Made by a program: the position numbers and the translations under genes. A model generated the notes under the pieces. The model searched no databases. It was not told where the DNA came from and saw only the letters and a program-made list of their open reading frames with translations. Positions 1-8,261 of a stretch of DNA of 64,000 bases are shown one piece after another (within the stretch, counting starts at the first letter, position 1; the number at the start of each line of letters is the position of its first letter). The stretch lies in the NCBI RefSeq assembly GCF_001673365.1, contig NZ_LZLS01000156.1, positions 1 to 64,000 of the forward strand, read 5' to 3'. This DNA is from Mycobacterium asiaticum (GTDB taxonomy: Bacteria > Actinomycetota > Actinomycetes > Mycobacteriales > Mycobacteriaceae).

Positions 1-219
1 CCGCCGTTCAACTACAACAACTACACCGTCCTGCCTGTCTTCAACTGGCAGTACGGCGGTTGGGGTTGGGGCTGGGGTTGGCGGTGGTACCGCCACTACA
101 AGCCTTGTTCCAGTTCGGGCATGGGTCCTGCGGTGCGGAACTCGCGAGACCCGCATGGAACACCGTGGCGGCCATGCCGATTGTCGTCGCAACCGCCGCG
201 GCTGCGGCCACACGTTTGA
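1..219 (+). other. possible 3' end of a Trp/Tyr/Asn-rich protein (open frame from window edge)
   Basis: The frame starting at base 1 is open to a TGA at 217-219. Its first 40 codons almost all end in G or C and encode an aromatic, Asn-rich stretch with alternating Gly-Trp. This resembles the C-termini of small exported mycobacterial proteins. It overlaps almost completely with the minus-strand secreted ORF at 41-226, so at most one of the two is likely a normal gene; the other could be a remnant. The start lies outside the window. Function unknown. Confidence 0.25.
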
Positions 220-226
220 TGGACAT
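41..226 (-). CDS. small secreted hypothetical protein (61 aa)
   Basis: The ATG at 226 is preceded by a purine-rich GGACGGAG sequence that fits a ribosome binding site. Residues 1-31 look like a classical signal peptide: a Lys-Arg start, an Ala-rich hydrophobic core, and a cleavage site after Ser-Ser-Ala. The mature part is short (about 30 residues), rich in Pro, Asn, Gly and Ser, with two Cys. No domain is recognised. The abrupt end and the coding-like opposite frame at 1-120 leave open that it is a frameshifted or decayed member of a small-exported-protein family. Confidence 0.45.
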   Translation of the reverse strand: MSIKRVAAAAAVATTIGMAATVFHAGLASSAPQDPCPNWNKACSGGTTANPSPNPNRRTAS

Positions 227-282
227 TAGCTCCGTCCCCTCTCGGGCTTCGACCCGACTGATCTCTGGGTAGGTCCCCGCAC

Positions 283-750
283 CTACGGGCAGGTCACGTT
301 CATCACGAACGGCTTCGTCAGTGTCTTCGGCTGCGCCGGATTGCTGACGTCAGTACCGGTCGCAGTGCCCTTGATCTGGTAATACTTGCCGCTTACCGCC
401 GCTCCGGCGTTACTGTCCTGACCGGGCGCGGCATCGGAATAGCCAAGGGTCACGCCGTTGACGGCGCCCAACCCCACCGCGTGAACAATGGGCGGATTGC
501 CCTTGCTGACCACTGCGCCGACGCCGTTTGCCGCGTCGCCGATCCCGATGCTGATGTTGTCGCCGACCGGGTTGCAGGTGACCGGACCGCTGACGTTCTG
601 GTTCTGGCCGTCGACGATCACCTGCGGTCCCGCCGGGGCTGCCGGCGCCTGGCTTGGCTGACCCGTGTTGGATTTGTTGCTAGAACACCCTGCGCAACTC
701 GCGACTACGATGGCCAGTCCGGCTGTGCCGAGGACAATCCCACGCTTCAC
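283..750 (-). CDS. LpqH-like (19-kDa antigen family) lipoprotein
   Basis: This 155-residue protein resembles mycobacterial LpqH. It has a basic N-terminus, a hydrophobic core and a lipobox ending in Ala-Gly-Cys around residues 18-22, followed by SSNKS as in LpqH. The rest is the LpqH-type beta domain with the GNPP and NGVTLGY motifs and two Cys that could form a disulfide. It should be lipid-anchored and surface exposed; LpqH proteins are TLR2 agonists. The GTG at 750 is preferred over an upstream in-frame start at 792 because GGAG lies 6 nt before it and because the lipoprotein signal begins there. The canonical lpqH locus is elsewhere in M. tuberculosis, so this is probably a paralogue. Confidence 0.85.
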   Translation of the reverse strand: MKRGIVLGTAGLAIVVASCAGCSSNKSNTGQPSQAPAAPAGPQVIVDGQNQNVSGPVTCNPVGDNISIGIGDAANGVGAVVSKGNPPIVHAVGLGAVNGVTLGYSDAAPGQDSNAGAAVSGKYYQIKGTATGTDVSNPAQPKTLTKPFVMNVTCP

Positions 751-1031
751 GCTGTTCTCCTCCGTGCCGCGGGTGCCTGCTCGTCGCGGCACCGCGATAC
801 GGGCAAACTTACCGCTATTTGCGACAAGGTCATAGACACTTCATAAAGTTTGCAACAGGTACCCGAAATCGAAAATTCGCAAACCCGCAAGTTTTCGTGC
901 TCGTCGCCCACTCAGCGCCGTAGCGCGGCAGGGAGCAGCCCGGCTGAAAGATGCGCGGGGTTCACGGGCCCTGCTTTGGACTACCGTCACATCAAGGTCA
1001 CAATCACCCCCTAGTGCTAAGGAGTGGTCCC

Positions 1032-2492
1032 GTGAGCAAGACGGCAAGGCGGCTCGGTCCGCAAGACATGCTTTTCCTTTACGGCGAGTCGTCGAGCACG
1101 ATGATGCATGTCGGTGGGCTGATGCCGTTCACGCCGCCGCCGGACGCGCCCCGGGACTTCCTGCGTCAACTCGTCGACGAGAGCAAAGCCAACGACGTCG
1201 TCGAACCGTGGAACCTGAAACTCAGCCACCCCGACTTGTTGTTCAGCCCGATCCAATCCTGGGTCTACGACGACAAATTCGACCTCGACTACCACGTCCG
1301 GCGCTCGGCGCTGGCCAGCCCCGGCGACGAGCGTGAACTCGGAATCCTGGTGTCCCGCTTGCACAGTAACGCTCTGGACCTACGCCGCCCGCCCTGGGAA
1401 ATGCATTTCATCGAGGGCCTCGAGGGTGGACGTTTCGCGATCTACGTCAAGATGCACCACGCCCTGATCGATGGTTACTCCGGGCAGAAGATGCTGGCCC
1501 GCAGCCTGTCCACCGACCCGCACGACACCACGCATCCGCTGTTCTTCAACATCCCCACCCCGCGCCGGGTCACGGCGGAGAAGCAGGATTCCGGCGGCAG
1601 CGTGACAAGCAGCGTGCTCAGCAGCCTCGGTGGTGTGGTGAGCAATCTGGGTGGCGCGGTCAGCGGGGTGAGCAGCGTGATCGGCTCGGTGGCGGGCGCG
1701 GGCCGATCGTCCCTGGACCTCACCAAGGCGATCGTCAACACCCAGTTGCGCAGCGGCAACGAGTACCGCGACCTCATCGGCTCACTGCAGGCGCCGCGCT
1801 CCGTCCTCAACACCCGGATCAGCCGCAACCGTCGCTTCGCCACCCAGCAGTACGAGCTGGACCGGTTGAAAAAGATTGGTGTGAGCAATGATTCGACGGT
1901 CAACGATGTCGCGTTGGCGATCGTCGGCGGCAGCTTGCGGCGTTTCCTCGACGAGTTGGGCGAGTTGCCCGACAAGCCGCTGATCGCGATGCTGCCGGTC
2001 AACGTGCGACCCAAGGACGACGAAGGTGGCGGCAACGCGGTCGCTACGATCCTCAGTTCGCTGGGCACCGACATCGCCGACCCGGTCGAACGTCTGCAAG
2101 CCGTCACTGCCACTACACGAATGGCCAAGGCGCAGTTGAAAACCATGGGCAAGGACGCGATCCTGGCCTACAGCGGAGCGCTGATGGCGCCGTTCGGTGC
2201 GCAGTTGGCCAGCACGCTCACCGGGGTGAAGACGCCGTGGCCCTATACGTTCAACCTCTGTGTCAGCAATGTGCCCGGGCCCCAGGATGTGTTGTACCTG
2301 CGCGGGTCTCGGATGGAAGCGTCCTATCCGGTGTCGCTGGTTGCGCACAGCCAGGCGCTCAACGTCACGCTGCAAAGTTATGCCAGCACACTGAATTTCG
2401 GCTTCATCGGCTGTCGTGACACCCTGCCGCACCTGCAGCGCTTGGCGGTGTACACCGGCGAGGCACTCGACGAGTTGGAGAGCGTTTCCTAG
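1032..2492 (+). CDS. wax ester synthase/diacylglycerol acyltransferase (WS/DGAT) family protein
   Basis: A 486-residue protein of the WS/DGAT family, which transfers acyl groups from acyl-CoA to diacylglycerol or fatty alcohols to make storage lipid. The catalytic HHxxxDG motif is at His142-His143 and Asp147. The central PLIAMLPVNVRP segment and the C-terminal SNVPGP motif are also family hallmarks. The start is GTG 1032, with AAGGAG 7 nt upstream; a longer frame from 951 lacks such a site. The Ser/Gly/Val-rich stretch near residues 195-225 is a linker between the two halves. It is followed after 5 nt by a crotonase gene, so the two are probably co-transcribed. Confidence 0.9.
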   Translation: MSKTARRLGPQDMLFLYGESSSTMMHVGGLMPFTPPPDAPRDFLRQLVDESKANDVVEPWNLKLSHPDLLFSPIQSWVYDDKFDLDYHVRRSALASPGDERELGILVSRLHSNALDLRRPPWEMHFIEGLEGGRFAIYVKMHHALIDGYSGQKMLARSLSTDPHDTTHPLFFNIPTPRRVTAEKQDSGGSVTSSVLSSLGGVVSNLGGAVSGVSSVIGSVAGAGRSSLDLTKAIVNTQLRSGNEYRDLIGSLQAPRSVLNTRISRNRRFATQQYELDRLKKIGVSNDSTVNDVALAIVGGSLRRFLDELGELPDKPLIAMLPVNVRPKDDEGGGNAVATILSSLGTDIADPVERLQAVTATTRMAKAQLKTMGKDAILAYSGALMAPFGAQLASTLTGVKTPWPYTFNLCVSNVPGPQDVLYLRGSRMEASYPVSLVAHSQALNVTLQSYASTLNFGFIGCRDTLPHLQRLAVYTGEALDELESVS

Positions 2493-2497
2493 TCGCA

Positions 2498-3259
2498 ATG
2501 ACGACACTTATCAGTCGCGACGGCGGCGTGGCGACCCTCGAACTCACCGATTGTAAAACGCTGAATATCATTGGCAGTAAAGCGATTATAGATCTGACAG
2601 AGGCGTTCCACACTGTCAGTCAAGACAGTGACCTAAGGGCCGTGGTCTTGCGCGGGGCCGGTGAGAAGGCGTTCATCGGCGGAGCCGACATCAACGAGAT
2701 GGTCACTCTCGACCAGTCCACCGGCGAGGTCTTCATCCGGCGCCTGGCGGGACTGTGCGAGGCGATTCGTCAATGCCCCGTGCCCGTCATCGCGCGGCTC
2801 GCGGGTTGGTGCCTGGGCGGTGGTTTGGAAGTCGCCATGTCTTGCGATCTGCGCATCGCCGAGTCCGGCGCCAAGTTCGGCATGCCGGAGGTGGCCGTCG
2901 GAATACCCTCGGTAATCCACGCGGCGCTGATGCCGGCCCTGATCGGGGCCTCGCACGCGGCGTGGCTGCTGATTACCGGCGAAACGATCGATGCCGAGAA
3001 GGCCGCGGCCTGGGGTTTGGTGCATGAGGTGACCGCGCCCGAAGTGCTGGACAACCGCATCGGCGAACTCACGGCAAGACTGAGCGGGTTCGGACCCCAC
3101 GCGGTGCGACAACAAAAGCACCTACTCAACAAGTGGTTCGACATGTCGGTTCACGGCGCGATCGAAGACAGCGTCGAGCAGTTCGGTCGGGCGTTCCTGA
3201 CCGGGGAGCCGCAACAACACATGCGGGCGTTCCTGTCCCGCAAGAACGGAAAAATCTAA
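2498..3259 (+). CDS. enoyl-CoA hydratase/isomerase (crotonase) family protein
   Basis: A 253-residue crotonase. Around residue 60 the GGADI motif forms part of the oxyanion hole, and the AGWCLGGGLEVAMSCD segment carries the second oxyanion Gly and a Glu. The MPEV segment near residue 130 supplies a second acidic residue, consistent with hydratase chemistry on enoyl-CoA esters. Substrate cannot be told from sequence. It starts 5 nt after the WS/DGAT stop codon, suggesting an operon linking acyl-CoA turnover to storage-lipid synthesis. Confidence 0.85.
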   Translation: MTTLISRDGGVATLELTDCKTLNIIGSKAIIDLTEAFHTVSQDSDLRAVVLRGAGEKAFIGGADINEMVTLDQSTGEVFIRRLAGLCEAIRQCPVPVIARLAGWCLGGGLEVAMSCDLRIAESGAKFGMPEVAVGIPSVIHAALMPALIGASHAAWLLITGETIDAEKAAAWGLVHEVTAPEVLDNRIGELTARLSGFGPHAVRQQKHLLNKWFDMSVHGAIEDSVEQFGRAFLTGEPQQHMRAFLSRKNGKI

Positions 3260-3347
3260 CCGTTTGCCCGCGGATTTCTACCGATACGCCCGCTTTTTCG
3301 GTCGTCTAGCGAGATGATGACCAGTACCTGAACAGCGGGAGTAGGCG

Positions 3348-5078
3348 ATGTCTTTTGTGCTCTTGGCGCCGGATGTGTTGGAGACGGCGGCGACGGATCT
3401 GGGCCAACTCGGTGCCGCACTACGCGCGGGCAATCTCAGTGCCGCCATCCCGACCACCGAGTTGGCAGTGGCCGCCGCCGATGAGGTGTCGGTGGCCATC
3501 GCCGCGGTGTTCGGGACGCACGCCCAGCAGTATCAAGCGGCGGCGGTCCAGGCAGCGGGCTACCACGCACAGTTCGTGCGGACGCTGGGGGCCGCTGCGG
3601 CGTCCTACGCGGGTACCGAGGCCGCGGCCGCGGCGGCGCTGACAGACCTGAATGTCGCTGTGGCAGAAGGGTTCCAGACCTTCTACGGACAGATTCACCT
3701 GGCCGGTGACGCCTGGATTGCCAGCCCGGTAGGCCAAGCCGTCGACCCGATCATCAACGCGCCCACCGACTTACTGTTCGGCCGACCCCTGATCGGTCAC
3801 GGTGCCGCGGGGACCATGTCCAATCCCAACGGCGGGGCGGGCGGGATTTTGTTCGGTGACGGCGGAGCCGGCTACAACCAGACCGCGGGCGTCGCGGCCG
3901 GAGGCCGTGGTGGCCACGCGGGCCTGATCGGTGACGGCGGCGCCGGTGGGGCCGGCTTCGGTGGCGCAATCGGCGGAGCGGGCGGCGCTGGCGGCTGGCT
4001 CATGGGTAATGGCGGCATGGGCGGTGCCGGCGGGACCGGCGGTGCGGGCGGCCAAGCGTTGTTCTTCGGCAACGGCGGTGCTGCCGGTGCCGGCGGGGTA
4101 GGAGGTCGCGGCGGGCTGTTCATCGGCGTGGCCGGGGCCGGGGCAATGGTTGGCGGACCCGGCACGATGATCGAAATCGACTTCGTGCGCCATGGGCAGT
4201 CGATAGCCAACGCGGCGGGCTGGATCGACACGGCGGTGCCCGGAGTCGCGCTCACGCCGTACGGCATGCAGCAGGCGGCGAATGTCGCTAACGTGCTGAA
4301 TCCGCAGGGCCCCTTCGCCAATCTCTTCATGTCGGAGCTGCTCCGCACTCAGCAAACTGCCGCACCGCTCGCCGGCCTGACCGGTCTCAGCCCGCAGGTG
4401 CTGCCGGGTCTCAACGAGATCAACGCCGGCTGGTTAGAAGGACTGCAGCAGATCCCTTGGGGCATCCCGTATCTCTTCGGGCCGGCGGCGTGGGTGCTCG
4501 GATTCCCGTTGTTCCCGATGCTGGCACCCGGCTCCACCGACTTCAACGGCATCGTGTTCAACCGCAACTTCACCGGGGCGGTCAACACGATCTACGGTGC
4601 CGCCACCGGGCATCCGGTTCCTATCGTGGCCGGCGACGGCAATATCACCGCGGTCGCGTACTCCAGCGCATTCACCATCGAGGTGGGGACGCTGATGAAC
4701 GTCAACAATCCCAATCCGTTCCTGCTGCTTACCCATCAGCTGAACAACACCAGTGTTGTGGTGGTGGAGGGCGACCCCAAGGGGGGTTGGAACCTGGTCA
4801 GCTGGGACGGCGTGCCCGTGGGTCCGGCGTCGTTGCCGACCAAGCTGTTCGTCGACGTGCGAAACCTGATCGTGCCGCCACAGCTTGCCATCTGGAACAT
4901 GTGGGAAGGTCTGCTCTCCGGCGACCCGACGACCTTTGTGAGCACGGTGCGCGACGGTATCGAAAGCGTCGGCACCGCGGCGATCAACTTCCCCGGTGCG
5001 GTGGCCGAGGACGTGATCGACACGTTGTCCAACCCCACCTTCTACAACGTGACGGGCTTCCCCGAGCCGGTCTTCTGA
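3348..5078 (+). CDS. PE_PGRS11: PE_PGRS protein with C-terminal histidine-phosphatase (phosphoglycerate mutase-like) domain
   Basis: A 576-residue three-part protein. Residues 1-100 are a PE domain starting MSFVLLAPD. About residues 145-270 are Gly-rich PGRS repeats (GGAGG, FGNGG). From Met274 there is a histidine phosphatase fold with the RHGQS motif (His282 is the phospho-acceptor) and a downstream NEINAGWLEG acidic site and LLLTHQ second His. This matches PE_PGRS11 (Rv0754) of M. tuberculosis, described as a surface protein with a phosphoglycerate-mutase-like domain. PE domains direct type VII (ESX-5) export. GGGAG precedes the ATG by 6 nt. It ends 1 nt from the stop codon of a convergent PE_PGRS gene. 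Confidence 0.9.
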   Translation: MSFVLLAPDVLETAATDLGQLGAALRAGNLSAAIPTTELAVAAADEVSVAIAAVFGTHAQQYQAAAVQAAGYHAQFVRTLGAAAASYAGTEAAAAAALTDLNVAVAEGFQTFYGQIHLAGDAWIASPVGQAVDPIINAPTDLLFGRPLIGHGAAGTMSNPNGGAGGILFGDGGAGYNQTAGVAAGGRGGHAGLIGDGGAGGAGFGGAIGGAGGAGGWLMGNGGMGGAGGTGGAGGQALFFGNGGAAGAGGVGGRGGLFIGVAGAGAMVGGPGTMIEIDFVRHGQSIANAAGWIDTAVPGVALTPYGMQQAANVANVLNPQGPFANLFMSELLRTQQTAAPLAGLTGLSPQVLPGLNEINAGWLEGLQQIPWGIPYLFGPAAWVLGFPLFPMLAPGSTDFNGIVFNRNFTGAVNTIYGAATGHPVPIVAGDGNITAVAYSSAFTIEVGTLMNVNNPNPFLLLTHQLNNTSVVVVEGDPKGGWNLVSWDGVPVGPASLPTKLFVDVRNLIVPPQLAIWNMWEGLLSGDPTTFVSTVRDGIESVGTAAINFPGAVAEDVIDTLSNPTFYNVTGFPEPVF

Positions 5079-5079
5079 G

Positions 5080-6627
5080 CTATCCCGGGCGGCCCGGCCG
5101 GCCGTAGAAGATTCCACCAAGACCGGCGGTGCCGGCCAGGCCATCGCGGCCGTCGTTGCCTCCGTCTGTGCCGGTCCCGCCCGCTCCGGGCATCCCGCCG
5201 TTACCGCCGCCGCCGATGAATTGCGCCGACCCGCCGAGGCCACCGTTGCCGCCATTGCCGCCGTTCACCGGCACCCCTCCGGTAAGGCTGTAGCCGCCGA
5301 CGCCGCCGGTTCCGCCCGCGCCGCCACTACCGGCAAACAAGCCACCCAATCCGCCGTGACCACCGTTGCCGCCGTGCCCGGCGCTATCGGCGCCCGAGCC
5401 CCCGGCACCGCCAGTCCCGCCGGCCCCGCCCGCGCCGGTCCAGGTGGCCATCCCGCCCATGCCGCCTGCCCCGCCGTGGCCGCCTTCCGAACTTCCGGTG
5501 GCCCCTGTGCCGCCGGTTCCGCCAACGCCACCCGTCCCGTAGAACCAGCCACCGACGCCACCGGTGCCGCCAACGCCGCCGGTGCCGCCGACTTTGCCGG
5601 TGCCCCCGTCCCCGCCGGCGCCACCGACGCCGCCGATGCCGACCCCGCCCTGGGTGCCGCCGATTCCGCCGATGCCTCCGGTCCCGCCGATGCCATTGGG
5701 CCCGCCTGATCCGCCGGCCCCGCCCTGGCCGCCAGCACCCGCCGTACCGTTGAACAAGCCGCCAGCACCACCGCCGCCACCGTGTCCGCCGCTGCCGGCG
5801 AAGCCCACCGGTTCGCCTGGGGCAGCGGTTGGGGCTGCCCCACCGGCGCCCCCGCTGCCGCCGAGCCCGCCGTTGCCGAACAACGTGGGTGATCCGCCGT
5901 TCCCGCCGATGCCGCCGTTGCCGCCGTTCAAACCCGACGCTCCGGCAACGCCGTCGCCGCCGTCACCGCCCGCCCCACCGTTGCCGAAGACCATGCCACC
6001 GGCCCCACCGTCGCCGCCGGCCGCGCCGAGTCCGCCGGTGCCGCCGTTTCCGCCGTTGCCGTAGAGGAAGCCGCCGGTGCCGCCGACGCCGCCTGCTGCG
6101 CCGGTACCGCCGGTTCCGCCGGCGCCGCCGTGTCCGATCAGTCCGGCTGCGCCGCCGGCGCCGCCGGGGTGGTTGCTGTTGGGAGTTTGGGAGTAGCCGT
6201 TGCCGCCGTTGCCGAACAGTAGGCCGCCGGCTTGTCCGTCGGGGTGGGTTGCGGTTCCGTTGGCGCCGTCGCCGATGAGTGGACGGTCCAGTAATGCTTC
6301 GGTGGGTGCGTTGATTGCGGCCAGTATCGCCTCCAGCGGGGTGGCGTTGGCCGCCTCGGCGCCGGCGTAGGTTGCCGCGGTGGTGGTCAGTGTGTGCACG
6401 AAGTGTTGGTGGTATGCGCCGAGTCGGGTGCTGATCTGTTGGTAGTCGTGGGCGTGTGTGGCGAATAGCGTGGCCACTGCGGCTGATACCTCGTCGGCGC
6501 CTTGGGCCAGCAGGTGGCTGGTGGGGGCGGCCGCGGCGAGGTTGGCGGCTTTGAGGGTCGCACTTACCTGTTCCAAAGCTGTTGCGGCCGAGACCAACAT
6601 CTCAGGAGCCGCTGACACAAACGACAT
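5080..6627 (-). CDS. PE_PGRS family protein (copy 1 of tandem pair)
   Basis: A 515-residue PE_PGRS protein: PE domain at residues 1-100 ([11 protein letters not shown]), a short linker ending in [11 protein letters not shown], then about 370 residues of GGX repeats with FGNGG blocks. It ends without a non-repetitive C-terminal domain. The ATG at 6627 has AAAGG about 6 nt upstream; an in-frame TTG two codons earlier is unlikely. Its first 580 bp are nearly identical to the next gene upstream (6658-8127), so the pair arose by tandem duplication or was homogenised by gene conversion. Probably exported by ESX-5 and cell-wall located; function unknown. Confidence 0.85.
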   Translation of the reverse strand: MSFVSAAPEMLVSAATALEQVSATLKAANLAAAAPTSHLLAQGADEVSAAVATLFATHAHDYQQISTRLGAYHQHFVHTLTTTAATYAGAEAANATPLEAILAAINAPTEALLDRPLIGDGANGTATHPDGQAGGLLFGNGGNGYSQTPNSNHPGGAGGAAGLIGHGGAGGTGGTGAAGGVGGTGGFLYGNGGNGGTGGLGAAGGDGGAGGMVFGNGGAGGDGGDGVAGASGLNGGNGGIGGNGGSPTLFGNGGLGGSGGAGGAAPTAAPGEPVGFAGSGGHGGGGGAGGLFNGTAGAGGQGGAGGSGGPNGIGGTGGIGGIGGTQGGVGIGGVGGAGGDGGTGKVGGTGGVGGTGGVGGWFYGTGGVGGTGGTGATGSSEGGHGGAGGMGGMATWTGAGGAGGTGGAGGSGADSAGHGGNGGHGGLGGLFAGSGGAGGTGGVGGYSLTGGVPVNGGNGGNGGLGGSAQFIGGGGNGGMPGAGGTGTDGGNDGRDGLAGTAGLGGIFYGRPGRPG

Positions 6628-8142
6628 CGCCAACCTTTCGCTTGGTTGTCCGTCGGGTTAACCCGATTGCCCTGGATGGCCGTTGATCACGCCGCCGAGA
6701 CCGCCCGGTCCGCCGACACCGTCGCGCCCGTCGTTGCCGCCGTTGCTTCCGCCACCACCGGCGCCGGGTGCCCCGCCGTTGCCGCCGACACCGACAAACG
6801 GAGCCGATCCGCCGATACCACCGTTGCCGCCATTGGCCCCGTTGACGGGTATCCCGGCATTCAGCGAGCTACCGCCGGGGCCGCCGACGCCACCGGCCCC
6901 GCCGTCACCCACCAGCCAGCCCCCGAAACCGCCGTGACCGCCGTCGCCACCCTGCCCGCCGAATAAGTCGCCCGAACCTCCCGCGCCGCCGGCCCCGCCG
7001 GCGCCGCCGATGGCGAGCATGCCCGTCATCCCGCCCTGGCCGCCGTCCCCGCCGCGGCCGCCCTGTGCCGTGCCGATGGCCCCGGTGCCGCCCACACCGC
7101 CGGCGCCGCCGGATCCGTATAGCGCTCCCGACATCCCACCGGTACCGCCGCCACCGCCGCTGCCGCCGAACTGCCCGAGGCCGCCATCTCCACCGGCCCC
7201 ACCGCCGCCACCGGCGCCGAATACACCCGCCGCACCACCAGTTCCGCCGGCGCCACCGGTACCGCCGTAGTGATCGCCACCGAACCCGCCGACACCACCT
7301 TGACCGCCCGCGCCCGCCACCCCGTTGAACAGGCCGCCCGCGCCACCGCCGCCACCGTTGCCGCCGTTACCGGCAAAGCCCATCGGTTCGCCTGGGGCAG
7401 CGGTTGGGGCTGCCCCACCGGCGCCCCCGCTGCCGCCGAGTCCGCCGTTGCCGAATAGCTTTGGCGCCCCGCCGTTTCCGCCGATACCGCCGTTGCCTCC
7501 GTTTAACCCGGACGCGCCTGCCAGCCCGTCCCCGCCGGTGCCGCCGTTTCCGCCGTTGCCGTAGAGGAAGCCGCCGGTGCCGCCGACGCCGCCTGCTGCG
7601 CCGGTACCGCCGGTTCCGCCGGCGCCGCCGTGTCCGATCAGTCCGGCTGCGCCGCCGGCGCCGCCGGGGTGGTTGCTGTTGGGGGTTTGGGAGTAGCCGT
7701 TGCCGCCGTTGCCGAACAGTAGGCCGCCGGCTTGTCCGTCGGGGTGGGTTGCGGTTCCGTTGGCGCCGTCGCCGATGAGTGGACGGTCCAGCAATGCTTC
7801 GGTGGGTGCGTTGATTGCGGCCAGTATCGCCTCCAGCGGGGTGGCGTTGGCCGCCTCGGCGCCGGCGTAGGTTGCCGCGGTGGTGGTCAGTGTGTGCACG
7901 AAGTGTTGGTGGTATGCGCCGAGTCGGGTGCTGATCTGTTGGTAGTCGTGGGCGTGTGTGGCGAATAGCGTGGCCACTGCGGCCGATACTTCGTCGGCGC
8001 CTTGGGCCAGCAGGTGGCTGGTGGGGGCGGCCGCGGCGAGGTTAGCGGCTTTGAGGGTCGCACTTACCTGTTCCAAAGCTGTTGCGGCCGAGACCAACAC
8101 CTCAGGAGCCGCTGACACAAACGACATCGCCAACCTTTCGCT
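6061..8142. repeat. direct duplication, 580 bp at exact 1500-bp spacing (6061-6642 and 7561-8142)
   Basis: The two blocks read the same base for base apart from about six substitutions. They cover the ribosome binding site, PE domain, linker and first PGRS repeats of both PE_PGRS genes. Identity stops just upstream of the shared SD (CTTGG versus CACCC), which marks one breakpoint. A second patch of shared sequence, offset by 1575 bp, lies near 5760-5880 and 7335-7455. Confidence 0.85.
6658..8127 (-). CDS. PE_PGRS family protein (copy 2 of tandem pair)
   Basis: A 489-residue PE_PGRS protein with the same plan as the gene just downstream: PE domain, [11 protein letters not shown] linker, then GGX repeats to the end. 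The start ATG at 8127 has the AAAGG site shared by both copies; the in-frame codons farther upstream are not needed. Only 30 nt separate its stop from the ATG of the next copy, so they are likely co-transcribed. It lacks about 75 bp of repeat present in the other copy near the shared GSGGAGG segment, an indel typical of PGRS evolution. A perfect 16-bp palindrome lies 23 nt before the start. Confidence 0.85.
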   Translation of the reverse strand: MSFVSAAPEVLVSAATALEQVSATLKAANLAAAAPTSHLLAQGADEVSAAVATLFATHAHDYQQISTRLGAYHQHFVHTLTTTAATYAGAEAANATPLEAILAAINAPTEALLDRPLIGDGANGTATHPDGQAGGLLFGNGGNGYSQTPNSNHPGGAGGAAGLIGHGGAGGTGGTGAAGGVGGTGGFLYGNGGNGGTGGDGLAGASGLNGGNGGIGGNGGAPKLFGNGGLGGSGGAGGAAPTAAPGEPMGFAGNGGNGGGGGAGGLFNGVAGAGGQGGVGGFGGDHYGGTGGAGGTGGAAGVFGAGGGGGAGGDGGLGQFGGSGGGGGTGGMSGALYGSGGAGGVGGTGAIGTAQGGRGGDGGQGGMTGMLAIGGAGGAGGAGGSGDLFGGQGGDGGHGGFGGWLVGDGGAGGVGGPGGSSLNAGIPVNGANGGNGGIGGSAPFVGVGGNGGAPGAGGGGSNGGNDGRDGVGGPGGLGGVINGHPGQSG

Positions 8143-8172
8143 CACCCGCCGGAGCAATTGCTCCGCTGAGCG
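8139..8172. promoter_or_regulatory. 16-bp perfect palindrome within a longer inverted repeat upstream of PE_PGRS
   Basis: CGGAGCAATTGCTCCG at 8150-8165 is a perfect palindrome. It is flanked by a second pair of arms, CGCTCA at 8139-8144 and TGAGCG at 8167-8172. It sits 23 nt before the ATG of the upstream PE_PGRS gene, after the hydrolase stop codon. It could be an operator or a structured leader. It has no copy in front of the second PE_PGRS gene. Confidence 0.5.
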
Positions 8173-8261
8173 TGGCAGGGCTTGTCGAACACGTCAAGTC
8201 CGGCGTCTGCGGCTCCGACTGGTCGCGCGGGGTGCAGTGCGCCCGCGCCCCCGGATCATGC

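Noticed and set aside
870..897. CGAAAA/TTTTCG inverted repeat between the lipoprotein and WS/DGAT genes
   Set aside because: Short arms, A+T-rich, no adjacent regulator gene; likely chance in a promoter region.
5221..7968. Several long plus-strand frames rich in Pro, Ala or Arg
   Set aside because: They are antisense readings of the GGX repeats of the two PE_PGRS genes; GGC/GCC repeats keep all frames open. No ribosome site or family was seen.
5080..8127. Short-period repeats that could suggest CRISPR or satellite DNA
   Set aside because: The repeats are in-frame GGX codons of PGRS domains without constant repeat/unique spacer structure, and no cas gene is present.
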